In this document: positions 16,572 to 25,179 of the stretch, one piece after another
How positions within the stretch are numbered: position 1 is the stretch's first letter
How the letters are laid out: the number at the start of each line of letters is the position of its first letter
DNA from: Caballeronia sp. dw_19
Lineage (GTDB): Bacteria > Pseudomonadota > Gammaproteobacteria > Burkholderiales > Burkholderiaceae
Assembly: GCF_018449515.1 (NCBI RefSeq)
Contig: NZ_JAAVUQ010000001.1
Coordinates: forward strand, 523,741 to 587,740
Length of the DNA: 64,000 nucleotides
Direction: 5' to 3'
Notes under the pieces: model-generated
Seen by the model: the letters and a program-made list of their open reading frames with translations, nothing else
What the model was told of the DNA's origin: nothing
Databases searched by the model: none
Program-made: the position numbers and the translations under genes

Positions 16572-17021
16572 CTAGTTAAGCGGCTTAGAGAAAGATTTCA
16601 GATGTCCGTCGATGCACTTGCTAGTGACCATGAAACGTTTTAGCTTCAACGTCCCATCTTTGCCAATAACCCAGTGGTCTATCTCGCCACCACCGATAAC
16701 GTCGTCAGGAGTGCAATAGTCGACAGGATGTGGGGATACCTTAATAAGCGAAACATCTCTATTGATATATCCATATTTAAATTGGCTGTTTGAAATTCCG
16801 CCAATTTGCTTTAGGCCAGGGATGTCAGGTAATCCCATTGCGATGGCGAAGGTCTGATCACCAGTGAGTTCATGGCATGAAGCGCCTGAACCCTGCCTGG
16901 CATCTCCGACTTGCGTGCAATAGGAAGCAGGAGAATTTGCTACCCGATAGAGCTCTTGTTGAGAAAATGCGCTGGGTGATAGCCCGATTAGAAATGCCAT
17001 AACGAGAGTTTTGAAGTGCAT
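16572..17021 (-). CDS. Secreted protein of unknown function, probable moron
   Basis: This 149-residue protein is encoded against the tail operon, between the N and P genes. It has a clear Sec signal (HFKTLVMAFLIGLSPSAFSQ, likely cut after AFS-Q). The mature part has four Cys (in SYCTQV, ASCHEL, DYCTPD and SKCIDG) that could form two disulfides. A GGAAAG ribosome binding site precedes the ATG. Base composition is visibly lower in G+C than both neighbours, and codon use includes more A/T-ending codons. All this fits a lysogenic conversion gene acquired separately with its own promoter. I do not recognise the family. Confidence 0.75.
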   Translation of the reverse strand: MHFKTLVMAFLIGLSPSAFSQQELYRVANSPASYCTQVGDARQGSGASCHELTGDQTFAIAMGLPDIPGLKQIGGISNSQFKYGYINRDVSLIKVSPHPVDYCTPDDVIGGGEIDHWVIGKDGTLKLKRFMVTSKCIDGHLKSFSKPLN

Positions 17022-17073
17022 TTTGCTTTCCTTTTGGTGAAAAACTTTGGTTTGACGATAATAATGGAATCAC

Positions 17074-18144
17074 ATGGATGATGATCTCTATTTGAGCGCT
17101 GGCAACCAAACGATCAGTGGATGGACTGACGTGCGCGTTACAAGAGGCATCGAGCGTTGTCCATCCGATTTCGCGCTCGGGCTCACCGAATCCTTCCCAG
17201 GAGAAGTCAATGAAGTGGTGATCCAGCCTGGTGATGAATGCCAGATTCGGATTGGAACCGACCTCGTAATTACCGGCTATATCGACCGATATCGACCCGG
17301 CTTCGATCCCGACGGGCACGCCATTCGAGCGACCGGTCGTGGCAAGTGCCAGGATCTCGTTGACTGCGCTGCTGTCTGGCCGAATGGACAAATTAGCGGA
17401 ACGTCAGCACTTGATGTTGCGTCCAAACTCGCGGCTCATTACGGGATTACCGTCACCTGCGATATCGCTAAGCTGGTGGCCATCCCTCAATTCAATATAT
17501 TCATCGGCGAGACTTCGTACGAGATCATCGAGCGGATCAGCCGGTACAGCCAATTGCTCGTCTACGAGCAGCCAGACGGCACGCTAAGGCTTACTCAGGC
17601 CAGTACGGTGCAGGCAGCGGGTGGCCTTGCGCAGGGCGTCAACGTTCAATCCGCATATATCGATTACGCGGCCGACCAGCGCTTCTCGAAATACACAGTA
17701 TTCACGCAGTCGGTCCTCACCTTTGGGGACCTCGGCATTGGCCAGAACGTAATCGCTGTCGTCGAGGACGTGGGCGTGAAGCGCACGCGCGAGCACTACA
17801 TCGTGGCCGAGGCAGTACAAGGCTATGCGGATCTGGCTACGCGACGCGCGAACTGGGAGATGAATCGGCGCATCGGCCGCTCGGCGGTCGTCACCGTCGT
17901 CACGGATAGTTGGCGTGATGCGGCGGGCGTGCTGTGGACTCCCAACACACTCGTACCGATCTCGCTTCCAAGGCTAAAGCTCGAAAACGAGACCTGGCTA
18001 ATCGGGGAGGTTACATATATGCGGTCAGAGCAAGAAGGAACGACCGCCGAGCTCACCATAATGCGGCCGCAGGCATATCTGCCGGAGCCGGTTGCTCTGC
18101 AGCCCATATTCGTCGATGCGAGCGCGCCGGCGGGTGCGCGATGA
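17074..18144 (+). CDS. Baseplate hub protein, Mu gpP-like (gp44)
   Basis: This 356-residue protein belongs to the Mu P/late control D-like hub family. It starts with beta-rich sequence (GWTDVRVTRGIERCPSDFAL), then QIRIGTDLVITGYIDRYRPGFD and a DLVDCAAVW segment characteristic of the hub domains. The YEIIERISRYSQLLVYEQPDGTLRL block is highly typical. The hub trimer sits at the tail tip around the spike encoded next. Start at 17074 follows the intergenic region shared with the antisense gene; an in-frame alternative is not obvious. Confidence 0.87.
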   Translation: MDDDLYLSAGNQTISGWTDVRVTRGIERCPSDFALGLTESFPGEVNEVVIQPGDECQIRIGTDLVITGYIDRYRPGFDPDGHAIRATGRGKCQDLVDCAAVWPNGQISGTSALDVASKLAAHYGITVTCDIAKLVAIPQFNIFIGETSYEIIERISRYSQLLVYEQPDGTLRLTQASTVQAAGGLAQGVNVQSAYIDYAADQRFSKYTVFTQSVLTFGDLGIGQNVIAVVEDVGVKRTREHYIVAEAVQGYADLATRRANWEMNRRIGRSAVVTVVTDSWRDAAGVLWTPNTLVPISLPRLKLENETWLIGEVTYMRSEQEGTTAELTIMRPQAYLPEPVALQPIFVDASAPAGAR

Positions 18145-18740
18145 GCGGATCTCCATCAATGCTGAACCGGCTCGCCCGGCGCGTGCTGCTGCTGTTTGGG
18201 CGCGGCCGCGTGGCCACTGCTAACGACGGTGGTCCAGTCCAACTCGTCCAGGTTCAGATTAACGAGCTCGAGACGATCGACAATCTGAGTCGGCTCGCCG
18301 AGTTTGGATTCACATCAATGCTGCCTCGCGACTCGGACGTTGCGATTGCATTCATCGGCGGCGATCGCAGCAACGGCGTGATCGTCGCATCGAACCATCA
18401 GCCGTCACGCCCCACCGGGCTGCTGCCAGGCGAAACGATGCTCTATAGCCAGGACGGCAAATATGTCTACATGACGGCGTCCGGTGGCATCTCGGTATTC
18501 GCCAATGGACAGCCAGTGAATGTCACCGGTGCTACGACGGTCACTATCACAGCATCGGAAGAGATCGTCGCTGACACGCCGCTGTTGAAATGCACCGGCG
18601 ACATTCTGGATAACTGCAACACGAACACACGGACTGTGGCGGAGATGCGCACTGTTGCTAACGGGCATACCCATAAGGTCGTGAATGTTCAAGGCGGTGG
18701 TTCCACCATCGAAACAAATCCGCCGGATCAAGACGAATGA
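18141..18740 (+). CDS. Baseplate spike protein, Mu gp45-like
   Basis: Starting at the ATGA overlap (18141), the protein has 199 residues. The N-terminal OB-like part includes VQLVQVQINELETIDNLSRLAEFGFTSM in two pieces and IAFIGGDRSNGVIVAS. The C-terminal half is a beta-helix with short repeats (GATTVTITASEEIVADTPL), ending in a NGHTHK motif. In Mu gp45 and P2 gpV, His residues of an HxH motif bind iron at the needle tip; the HTH here could do the same. It acts as the membrane-piercing tip. Confidence 0.87.
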   Translation: MSGSPSMLNRLARRVLLLFGRGRVATANDGGPVQLVQVQINELETIDNLSRLAEFGFTSMLPRDSDVAIAFIGGDRSNGVIVASNHQPSRPTGLLPGETMLYSQDGKYVYMTASGGISVFANGQPVNVTGATTVTITASEEIVADTPLLKCTGDILDNCNTNTRTVAEMRTVANGHTHKVVNVQGGGSTIETNPPDQDE

Positions 18741-19189
18741 GCGACATCAAAATTGTTTGGGATGTCGCTAACGCACGCGGCGACTGGGCTCTTATTCCCG
18801 GGGATATTGCGACTGGTGACGATCTCGAGACAGCGTTGTTGTTTAGCCTATTTTCCGATCGTGAGGCCGCGCCGGACGACGAGATACCCGACGGCTCGAC
18901 GGACCGTCGAGGCTGGTGGGGTGACGACGGCGTAGATGATGGCACAGGTCCGACTGGCTCACGGTTGTGGCTGCTCTCCCGTAGAACCTCACCCACGAAC
19001 AAAACCCTCACAGATGCGTACGACTACGTTGTTGAGGCGATCCAGTGGCTCATCGATTCGGGCGTTGTAGCGAGTTTCGACGTCATCACCCAGTGGGTCA
19101 AATCTGACATGCTCGGAATCTCCATCACTGCTTATCCGCCAAGCGGCGGCGCGGCGCAGACTTTCAACTGGGCATGGAGCATTAACTGA
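18737..19189 (+). CDS. Baseplate wedge protein, Mu gp46-like
   Basis: This 150-residue protein belongs to the GP46/gp25-like family. It contains GDDLETALLFSLFSDREA followed by RRGWWGDD and SRLWLLSRRTSPTNKTL, which are hallmark segments of the Mu gp46 family, and closes with WVKSDMLGISITAYPPSGG. It is thought to start sheath polymerisation at the baseplate, like T4 gp25. It overlaps the upstream spike gene (ATGA) and the downstream J gene (TGATG). Confidence 0.9.
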   Translation: MSDIKIVWDVANARGDWALIPGDIATGDDLETALLFSLFSDREAAPDDEIPDGSTDRRGWWGDDGVDDGTGPTGSRLWLLSRRTSPTNKTLTDAYDYVVEAIQWLIDSGVVASFDVITQWVKSDMLGISITAYPPSGGAAQTFNWAWSIN

Positions 19190-20352
19190 TGCCATATTCG
19201 CGTCCCACTCTTACGGCTCTTCGCACGCAGATCTGGTCTGACATCACCGCCGCGGCCGGCCTCGTCGTGTCGTTGCTGCAGAAGGCCGTACTAAAGATCG
19301 TTGGCTCGGCCCTGGCCGCGCTCGTGTTCGGCCTGTACGGATACCTCGACTGGATCGCGAAGCAGGCTGTCCCTTTCACATCGACGGACGAGTTTCTGGC
19401 TGGCTGGGGCGCGCTTAAGAGCACCTACCTCGAGGCCGCAACGCAGACGGTTCTGACCGTGCAATTCACCGGTGCGGATGGGACGCCTCTTCCGGCCGGT
19501 ACCGGCGTGAACCGGGGCGATGGGTTTGCTTATACGACGAACGTCGATGCCGATGTCAGCGGTACGACCGTTACGGTCAGTATCACGGCCGTGACAGCGG
19601 GGAGCGCCGGAAACTGTGACGTCGGCACGGCCATCGTGCTTGCGAGTGCGGTGCCCGGTATTCAGTCAACGGGTGTCGTTACAGCCCTGGTTACATCAGG
19701 TACTGACGTCGAGACGCAGGATGATTTCCGCGATCGGGTAATGCTCGCGTTCCAGAAGCCCGTGCAGGGAGGTGATCAGGACGACTATGTCGTCTGGGCG
19801 CGCAACGTGGCCGGTGTTACCCGGGCGTGGTGCTCCCCGAACGGATTCGGTTCCGGCACGGTCGTCGTCTACTTCATGATGGACGACGCGGAGTCGGGGC
19901 ACGCGGGCTTCCCGCAGGGTACGGACGGGATATCCCAATACGATCAGGGCCCAGGTGGCCTTCCACGCGGAGTTGTGGCGACAGGCGACCAGTTGACGGT
20001 CGCGAACGCGATCATTACCGAACAACCGGTCACCGCGCTGGTGTATCTATGCTCCCCAATCGAAAATCAGGTTGGCTTCATAATCGCAGGTCTGAGCGCC
20101 GCATCGACCGCCACAAAAACGGCAATTGGGGCAGCGCTTTCCGACCTGATGATTCGCGAGGGAGCGCCGGCGGGTGATATCGATCTGTCAGATATCAACT
20201 CAGCAATCGGTTCGGTACCCGGGTCGGCCGGTTATCTGCTCAATGCCATTACCAGCACCGTCGGCGGAGTCACCACGACATATCCGCCGAACACGAACAT
20301 CACCAACGGCACAGGCGTGCTGCCCGCGCTCGGCGCCGTCAACTTCGTCTAA
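19189..20352 (+). CDS. Baseplate J-like protein, Mu gp47
   Basis: This 387-residue protein is the baseplate wedge component of the Baseplate_J family. The N terminus PYSRPTLTALRTQIWSDI, followed by LDWIAKQAVPFTSTDEFL, is typical. Then come a beta domain with VQFTGADGTPLPAGTGV and the diagnostic ETQDDFRDRVMLAFQKPVQG near residue 180, then YVVWARNVAGVTRAWC. The length matches Mu gp47 (360). It works with gp46 and gp48 to form the wedges that switch on contraction. Confidence 0.92.
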   Translation: MPYSRPTLTALRTQIWSDITAAAGLVVSLLQKAVLKIVGSALAALVFGLYGYLDWIAKQAVPFTSTDEFLAGWGALKSTYLEAATQTVLTVQFTGADGTPLPAGTGVNRGDGFAYTTNVDADVSGTTVTVSITAVTAGSAGNCDVGTAIVLASAVPGIQSTGVVTALVTSGTDVETQDDFRDRVMLAFQKPVQGGDQDDYVVWARNVAGVTRAWCSPNGFGSGTVVVYFMMDDAESGHAGFPQGTDGISQYDQGPGGLPRGVVATGDQLTVANAIITEQPVTALVYLCSPIENQVGFIIAGLSAASTATKTAIGAALSDLMIREGAPAGDIDLSDINSAIGSVPGSAGYLLNAITSTVGGVTTTYPPNTNITNGTGVLPALGAVNFV

Positions 20353-20355
20353 CCT

Positions 20356-20997
20356 ATGCCCGCTCCGAACTATAGCGCTGCAGACTATCTGCGTGCCCTG
20401 CAGACGCACCTTCCACGTGGCCGAGTCTGGCCTCGCGATCCGGATGCGCAGCAGACGAAGTTCCTCTCGGGCTTCACGTCGGTCTTCGAACGGTTGAATG
20501 CCGCGGCAAACAATCTGCTCATCGATGCATTTCCAGCGACTGCTGTTGACCTGCTGTCTGAATGGGAATCGACGCTCGGGCTACCCGATCCGTGTGCTGG
20601 AGAATCACCGACGTTACAGGGCCGGCAGCGGCAGGTCGTGGCGCGTTTAACGAGCTCGGGCGGACAGTCGATACCGTACTTCACTCAATACGCCGAGACG
20701 TTGGGCTACGCGGTGACCGTAACCCAGTTCACTCCGTTTCGGATTGGTCAGCAGGGCATGGGTGCGGCTCTTGGCACCGTGGATTGGGCGTTCACATGGG
20801 AAATAAATGCACCGCCTGTGACGGTCACTTACTTCTCAATGGGACAATCGGGCATGGGAGAGGCGCTTGCCAGTTGGGGAAACGGAGTGCTCGTGTGCGA
20901 GATGAACGAGATCAAGCCAGCACACACCATTCTAATCATTGCGAATCCGGGGCTTCTCGACTCCGATTTCGTTCTAAATCAGTCGACGCTTTCATGA
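20356..20997 (+). CDS. Tail/baseplate protein, Mu gp48-like (DUF2313)
   Basis: This 213-residue protein matches the YmfQ/DUF2313 family: YSAADYLRALQTHLPRGRVWPRDP, FERLNAAANNLLIDAFPATA, WESTLGLPDPC and RQRQVVARLTSSGGQSIPYF. Members link the baseplate to tail fibres. Short glycine-rich repeats (IGQQGMGAALG and MGQSGMGEALA) lie near residues 130-180. The gene ends in an ATGA overlap with the fibre gene. Confidence 0.9.
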   Translation: MPAPNYSAADYLRALQTHLPRGRVWPRDPDAQQTKFLSGFTSVFERLNAAANNLLIDAFPATAVDLLSEWESTLGLPDPCAGESPTLQGRQRQVVARLTSSGGQSIPYFTQYAETLGYAVTVTQFTPFRIGQQGMGAALGTVDWAFTWEINAPPVTVTYFSMGQSGMGEALASWGNGVLVCEMNEIKPAHTILIIANPGLLDSDFVLNQSTLS

Positions 20998-22439
20998 TAA
21001 AAATCCTCAACAAAATCGCAGTGGCAATCGTTTTTGCCATCGCCGCAGTTTCGGCAAGCGCTCAGTTCACGTTCACGCCCGGCCAGGTCTTGGGCGCTGC
21101 GCAACTCAACTCTGCGTTTGAGGCTGTGCTGCCATTATCCGGAGGAGCGTTGAGCGGGCCTTTGAGCGTGCCTGGTCTTGGTGTCACTGGATCTATCACG
21201 AGCCCCATCATTGCCGGGGGCGCGCTCACGAAGATCCTGTCAAACAGCTCGACGACAGGGCAGGCTATCTACACCGGCCTATGCGCCGGCTGCACAGCCT
21301 ATGATGGCCTGCAATCTACAATCACGATCCCGGCCGGCACGACGGTCACGGGATCAAACGCTGTCAGCAGCTATATCGTCAACAAGAACCCCTCAACTGG
21401 CGTTGCCAACTCCGGCAATGGAGTGAACTACTTCAGCGTCCAGACGTGTGCGGTAAACAACGGGGCATGTTGGACTCAGAATGGCATTCTGTCCGATAAC
21501 TCAACTTATGCGATTTCAGCATATACAGGAGTACAGCTAAATGTCGCTGAATACGATATCGACGTTACGTCTCCGTACACCAACGTCCAAGGTCCGACTC
21601 TTACAGGGAGTTCACTGGTTCAGCCAGCGGCGGCGGTAGGATTCACCATTGGGTCATTATCGGTGCAGGACCCTACGATTGCGAAATGGACATATGGATT
21701 CGTAACGCAAGACGGGGTCGCTAACACGGCTTTCCATGCGGGGGCTCTAAGTGCTAGCGGGACGAGCATCGCAAGCCAGCCGATCACATATAACTATTAC
21801 GATTCGACTTCGACCGTACAGGCATGGTCTACGCAGGTTCAGGCTAGCGGGAACTTTGTTCTGAGCGATAGCGGATCTGCGCATCAGTTCCAGGTCAACG
21901 CAGGGATTATGAGTAAATCTCCTTCTGGCACCGGATCTGTCACGATTGACAATGCCGGTGGACAGGAGAGCGTTCTTTCGCTGAACGATGGCGGCGCTAA
22001 TAAATGGCAGATTGGGAAGCTGAATAGCACTAACTGCTTTTTCGCATACGACACAGTCGCGAATAATTTTGTGTGGGAGATGTGCTCGGGAGGAACGTTT
22101 GCGTTCACGTCTCCCGTCTCTCATGCCAAGCAAGAAATCGATGCGAGCTATACGTACAGCACACCCACGACCGGGGCGACTGTAACGCTGGCAACCGGGA
22201 CCGAGACCGCGGTCATTAATCCTGCCGGCACTCTATCTGCGCTCACTGTTACTCTCCCCTCTTGTCAGGCTGGTTATGACGGCTCAATCGCACGCTATTC
22301 GTCTTCGCAGCAAATCACAGCTCTGACTGTGAATGCAACGGCGGGATCGGTTTCGAATGCACCGACGACGTTAGCGGCCGGCGCGGGGCACGCGAACATA
22401 TGTCGGGTCGCAAATGCGACCTGGTATCCGCTTTATTGA
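20994..22439 (+). CDS. Tail fibre protein with signal-peptide-like N terminus
   Basis: This 481-residue protein begins MIKILNKIAVAIVFAIAAVSASAQ, which looks exactly like a Sec signal with an A-S-A cleavage site. It is followed by FTFTPGQVLGAAQLNSAF and then LSGGALSGPLSVPGLGVTGSI, the repeat style of tail fibres. The body is rich in Ser, Thr and Ala with short strands. Codon use is more A/T-rich than in the baseplate genes, consistent with fibre exchange. Position right after gp48 fits the receptor-binding fibre (Mu gpS place). The presence of an export signal on a virion protein is unusual and unexplained. Confidence 0.75.
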   Translation: MIKILNKIAVAIVFAIAAVSASAQFTFTPGQVLGAAQLNSAFEAVLPLSGGALSGPLSVPGLGVTGSITSPIIAGGALTKILSNSSTTGQAIYTGLCAGCTAYDGLQSTITIPAGTTVTGSNAVSSYIVNKNPSTGVANSGNGVNYFSVQTCAVNNGACWTQNGILSDNSTYAISAYTGVQLNVAEYDIDVTSPYTNVQGPTLTGSSLVQPAAAVGFTIGSLSVQDPTIAKWTYGFVTQDGVANTAFHAGALSASGTSIASQPITYNYYDSTSTVQAWSTQVQASGNFVLSDSGSAHQFQVNAGIMSKSPSGTGSVTIDNAGGQESVLSLNDGGANKWQIGKLNSTNCFFAYDTVANNFVWEMCSGGTFAFTSPVSHAKQEIDASYTYSTPTTGATVTLATGTETAVINPAGTLSALTVTLPSCQAGYDGSIARYSSSQQITALTVNATAGSVSNAPTTLAAGAGHANICRVANATWYPLY

Positions 22440-22499
22440 CGAAGAAATAGATCTCAGCGCCACCCAGCCCCGCCACCGAGCGCGGCTTTTTATTTCTGA

Positions 22500-22522
22500 G
22501 CCCACAGCGTGTGGGCTTTTTT
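22500..22522 (+). terminator. Terminator after first fibre gene
   Basis: The stem GCCCACA / TGTGGGC with a GCG loop is followed by TTTTTTC. A second, imperfect hairpin ending in CGGCTTTTTAT lies just upstream (about 22,466-22,493), so this gap holds two hairpins in tandem. Confidence 0.75.
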
Positions 22523-22555
22523 CTTGCCAAAAATTCCCCGCATTGAGGCAACGTA

Positions 22556-23572
22556 ATGTTCCAAACCGATCAGCCTACCGCCGCTACCTCACTGCCAACG
22601 CCGGCCACCGCCGGAACACCGGGCTTCTTCACTGGTGGCAACCCTGCGGCAGGCACGCCCGCGACGATTCTCGATTCCGACTATATGAACATGTTGATGT
22701 TGGAGCTCATCAACGTGGTGACTGCGGCCGGCTTGACCCCAAGCAAGACGGCATACAACCAGGTGTTGCTGGCAATTCGTGCAATGACGTCAGGCGGCGC
22801 TCGCGTCTCAGGTTTGGTAGGAAAGAACAATGCGGCCGCGCCAGCCACCCAGTTCGATTTCAGCGCACTGAGCGTCACGCTGCGCAACCCTACGACCGGT
22901 GCTACCGTCGTTGTGACCAACACCGACACGATCACCAACAATGTCGCATTGGCCGGTCCAGTCGCTAATGGACGAGATCAAGCGGCGGCCTTCACGGCAT
23001 CCCAGTGGATATACTTTTATTTCATCTGGAATCCATCCACGTCAACGCTAGCGACGATCGCGAGCACGGCAACACCCTCCGTCGGACCTGCTTTGCCTAA
23101 CGGCTTCACGTCGTGGGCTTATATCGGCACGGTGTACCTCAACGCTAGTTCAGTCCTCGCGCTTGGCTATTTCCGTGGGTCTTGGTTTGCATATCAATCT
23201 CAGCAAGCAGTTGTTTCGGGCGGGGGCGCGACAGTATCAACACCTGTCTCGTGTGTGACGCAAGTCCCTCCTATCCAATGGTCGCCGATGTTTGAGTTGA
23301 GCATTACCAACTTGCAGGTAACGTCTACGTCAGGCGGTGCTTATAGTGGGACGCTGTTAATCTCGGCCGATGGTGGTACAGCCTACACGCTTGTTTCTGG
23401 ACTGCAAGGCGGCGGCGGCATAAGTACTAATACGGCCATTTCAGGCCAGACAAAACGCCTGCCGAATCTTTCGCAAAGTTTCAACTATCTATGGCAGGCA
23501 CTGGGTTCAAGTACCTTGCCGTCTACAAACATAACAGTCGGTGGCTATAGCGTCGCAAATGGAGGGGAATAA
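22556..23572 (+). CDS. Tail fibre or appendage protein
   Basis: This 338-residue protein opens with QTDQPTAATSLPTPATAG and a GYFTGGN-like GFFTGGNPAAGTPATILDSDYMN, typical of phage tail proteins that carry fibre stalks. It has one helical stretch (LELINVVTAAGLTPSKTAYNQVLLAI) and otherwise Gly/Ser/Thr-rich beta sequence ending IGGYSV-like (TNITVGGYSVANGGE). It sits between two fibre-related genes. No catalytic motif is visible. It may be a second receptor-binding protein or a fibre tip. Confidence 0.7.
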   Translation: MFQTDQPTAATSLPTPATAGTPGFFTGGNPAAGTPATILDSDYMNMLMLELINVVTAAGLTPSKTAYNQVLLAIRAMTSGGARVSGLVGKNNAAAPATQFDFSALSVTLRNPTTGATVVVTNTDTITNNVALAGPVANGRDQAAAFTASQWIYFYFIWNPSTSTLATIASTATPSVGPALPNGFTSWAYIGTVYLNASSVLALGYFRGSWFAYQSQQAVVSGGGATVSTPVSCVTQVPPIQWSPMFELSITNLQVTSTSGGAYSGTLLISADGGTAYTLVSGLQGGGGISTNTAISGQTKRLPNLSQSFNYLWQALGSSTLPSTNITVGGYSVANGGE

Positions 23573-23573
23573 C

Positions 23574-24065
23574 ATGAATGCATTTATTGACGCAAACGGC
23601 GTTCTGGTTGCCTGGGGTTATATGGAAGCCAACAACGGGGACACGCTCGTTGAGGTTCCAGAGGCTTTCAACGAAATCCCTGGCACCGTGAGCACGCCAG
23701 ACAAGGGCGTTACGTGGGTTCCCTACACCGCGCCAGTCTCCCCAGGCGCTACAGCGGTCACCGCGTTGGCATCGGGCCTGACCATCGCCAGCACAGCAAC
23801 GCCTGCGCTCAACGGCACGTATGCCATCGATCAATTGAGCCAGATGGATATCATCGCTATCGAGACGAGCATCAATGCGGGGAAGGGCTTCCCAGGTGGT
23901 GCTACCGTGTTCAACTACGCAGACGCGACCGGCGCATTCCACTCGTTCACGCAGGCCAACTTTACGAACTTCGCCGCAGCGATTCGCGACTACGTCTATG
24001 AGCTCAAGTCGGTCATCGCGGGTGCATCGACGACGCTTCCGAGCGCGACGTCGACAATCGCTTAA
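23574..24065 (+). CDS. Tail fibre accessory protein, possibly DUF4376-like
   Basis: The ATG at 23574 follows GGAGGGG, giving 163 residues. The N-terminal AFIDANGVLVAWGYMEAN and TLVEVPEAFNEIPGTV read like the small beta domain of tail-fibre assembly proteins. The C-terminal half has helical sequence around MDIIAIETSINAGKGFPGGA and FHSFTQANFTNFAAAIRDYV. This resembles DUF4376-type proteins found after fibre genes. The chaperone role is inferred from position. Confidence 0.6.
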   Translation: MNAFIDANGVLVAWGYMEANNGDTLVEVPEAFNEIPGTVSTPDKGVTWVPYTAPVSPGATAVTALASGLTIASTATPALNGTYAIDQLSQMDIIAIETSINAGKGFPGGATVFNYADATGAFHSFTQANFTNFAAAIRDYVYELKSVIAGASTTLPSATSTIA

Positions 24066-24086
24066 CCCTGCGCAACTGAGTAGCCG

Positions 24087-24109
24087 GCCGCCTTAGGGCG
24101 GCTTTTTTT
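24087..24109 (+). terminator. Terminator after fibre module
   Basis: The stem GCCGCC / GGCGGC closes TTAG and ends in TTTTTTT. It separates the tail module from the lysis genes. Confidence 0.75.
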
Positions 24110-24122
24110 ACGCCTGGTATGC

Positions 24123-24551
24123 ATGGACGACCATCTAATGACCGTCACCAACGAAGACCTGCAGCGCCAGATACACGAATCCCGCACGGATTCCGCAGAG
24201 ATAAAGGAGCAACTCAAACAGCTCATCGAACTGAGCACGGAAACGAGGTTGCAGGGCCAGGCGCTTGGGGAGCTGCAGAAGCAGTTCGGCACCTATCTCG
24301 ACCGCTACAGCAGCAACGACATCAAGCAGTGGGAGGACATCAACAGCACGAAAGAGCAGTTGACGAGCCTGCGCTCGAAAATTCACGGCGGTGTGATCGT
24401 CCTCGGTTTTTTCCAGGCACTGATGATCGGAATGATCGGCTGGACCCTTCAAACGGTTATCTCCGACAACACGATGATGGCTGTCCATGAGCGTCGCTTG
24501 AACGACCAGGGCGAAACGTTGCAGGCTCTCCGCCACCTCACTGGAAACTGA
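24123..24551 (+). CDS. Membrane protein with cytosolic coiled coil, lysis region
   Basis: This 142-residue protein has a long charged helical N-terminal region (residues about 6-85, coiled-coil-like with many E, Q and K) and one hydrophobic segment near residues 89-113 (VIVLGFFQALMIGMIGWTL). A short charged tail follows. It ends one base before the endolysin gene. The architecture recalls hemolysin XhlA-like or holin-associated phage proteins, but no family is certain. A second possible start is the ATG at 24138, which removes five residues; no strong ribosome binding site decides between them. Confidence 0.6.
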   Translation: MDDHLMTVTNEDLQRQIHESRTDSAEIKEQLKQLIELSTETRLQGQALGELQKQFGTYLDRYSSNDIKQWEDINSTKEQLTSLRSKIHGGVIVLGFFQALMIGMIGWTLQTVISDNTMMAVHERRLNDQGETLQALRHLTGN

Positions 24552-24552
24552 T

Positions 24553-25059
24553 ATGCCAACCATTACCGCGGATCAAGCCGGCGGTCTAAACGTGTGCGCC
24601 TTTATGGACATGATTGCCGTGTCAGAAGGCACGAGCACGTCCCCGATCACGCAATGCGACGGCTACGACATCATCGTCACCGGCCTCGACGGGCGGCACC
24701 GGTTCGACGATATGAGTTGCCATCCATTTGAGGGCGGCCGCAGCAGCATCGTGATTAATCACGTCGGGTTGACGTCGAATGCGGCGGGCCGCTACCAGCA
24801 GATGCTGAAGGACTGGCCGCACTATCGCGATCTGCTGAAGCTGCCCGACTTCGGCTTTGTGTCGCAGGACCTGGTTTGTCTCCAGCACATCAAGGAATGC
24901 GGCGCGATCGGGTTGCTGCAAAAAGGAAACTTCGCCGGCGCCGTCGCGAAGTGCAACAACATCTGGGCCTCGCTTGCCGGCGCGAAGTACGGTCAGCCGA
25001 CGAACACGTTCGACATGCTGCGCGCGGCGTACATCCTGAACGGTGGCGCGGTCGCCTAA
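24553..25059 (+). CDS. Endolysin, lambda R-type lytic transglycosylase
   Basis: This 168-residue protein matches lambda gpR along its whole length: FMDMIAVSEGTST with the catalytic Glu25 in SEGT, DGYDIIVTGLDGRHRFDD, the conserved SNAAGRYQQM, VSQDLVCLQHIKECGAIGLL, and CNNIWASLAGAKYGQ. Lambda gpR cuts the MurNAc-GlcNAc bond and makes 1,6-anhydro ends. There is no signal peptide, so a holin must release it. No Rz/Rz1 pair follows directly, unlike lambda. Confidence 0.93.
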   Translation: MPTITADQAGGLNVCAFMDMIAVSEGTSTSPITQCDGYDIIVTGLDGRHRFDDMSCHPFEGGRSSIVINHVGLTSNAAGRYQQMLKDWPHYRDLLKLPDFGFVSQDLVCLQHIKECGAIGLLQKGNFAGAVAKCNNIWASLAGAKYGQPTNTFDMLRAAYILNGGAVA

Positions 25060-25179
25060 CGACACATCCGGTCCATTCAACATGCTGCCTGCGGGGATCC
25101 AGTCGATCTTTGATATGGCGTGAAGATTAGCTCGATCATCAAGACGCACAACCTTAAGCGCTTGAGATCGAGCAGGAAG

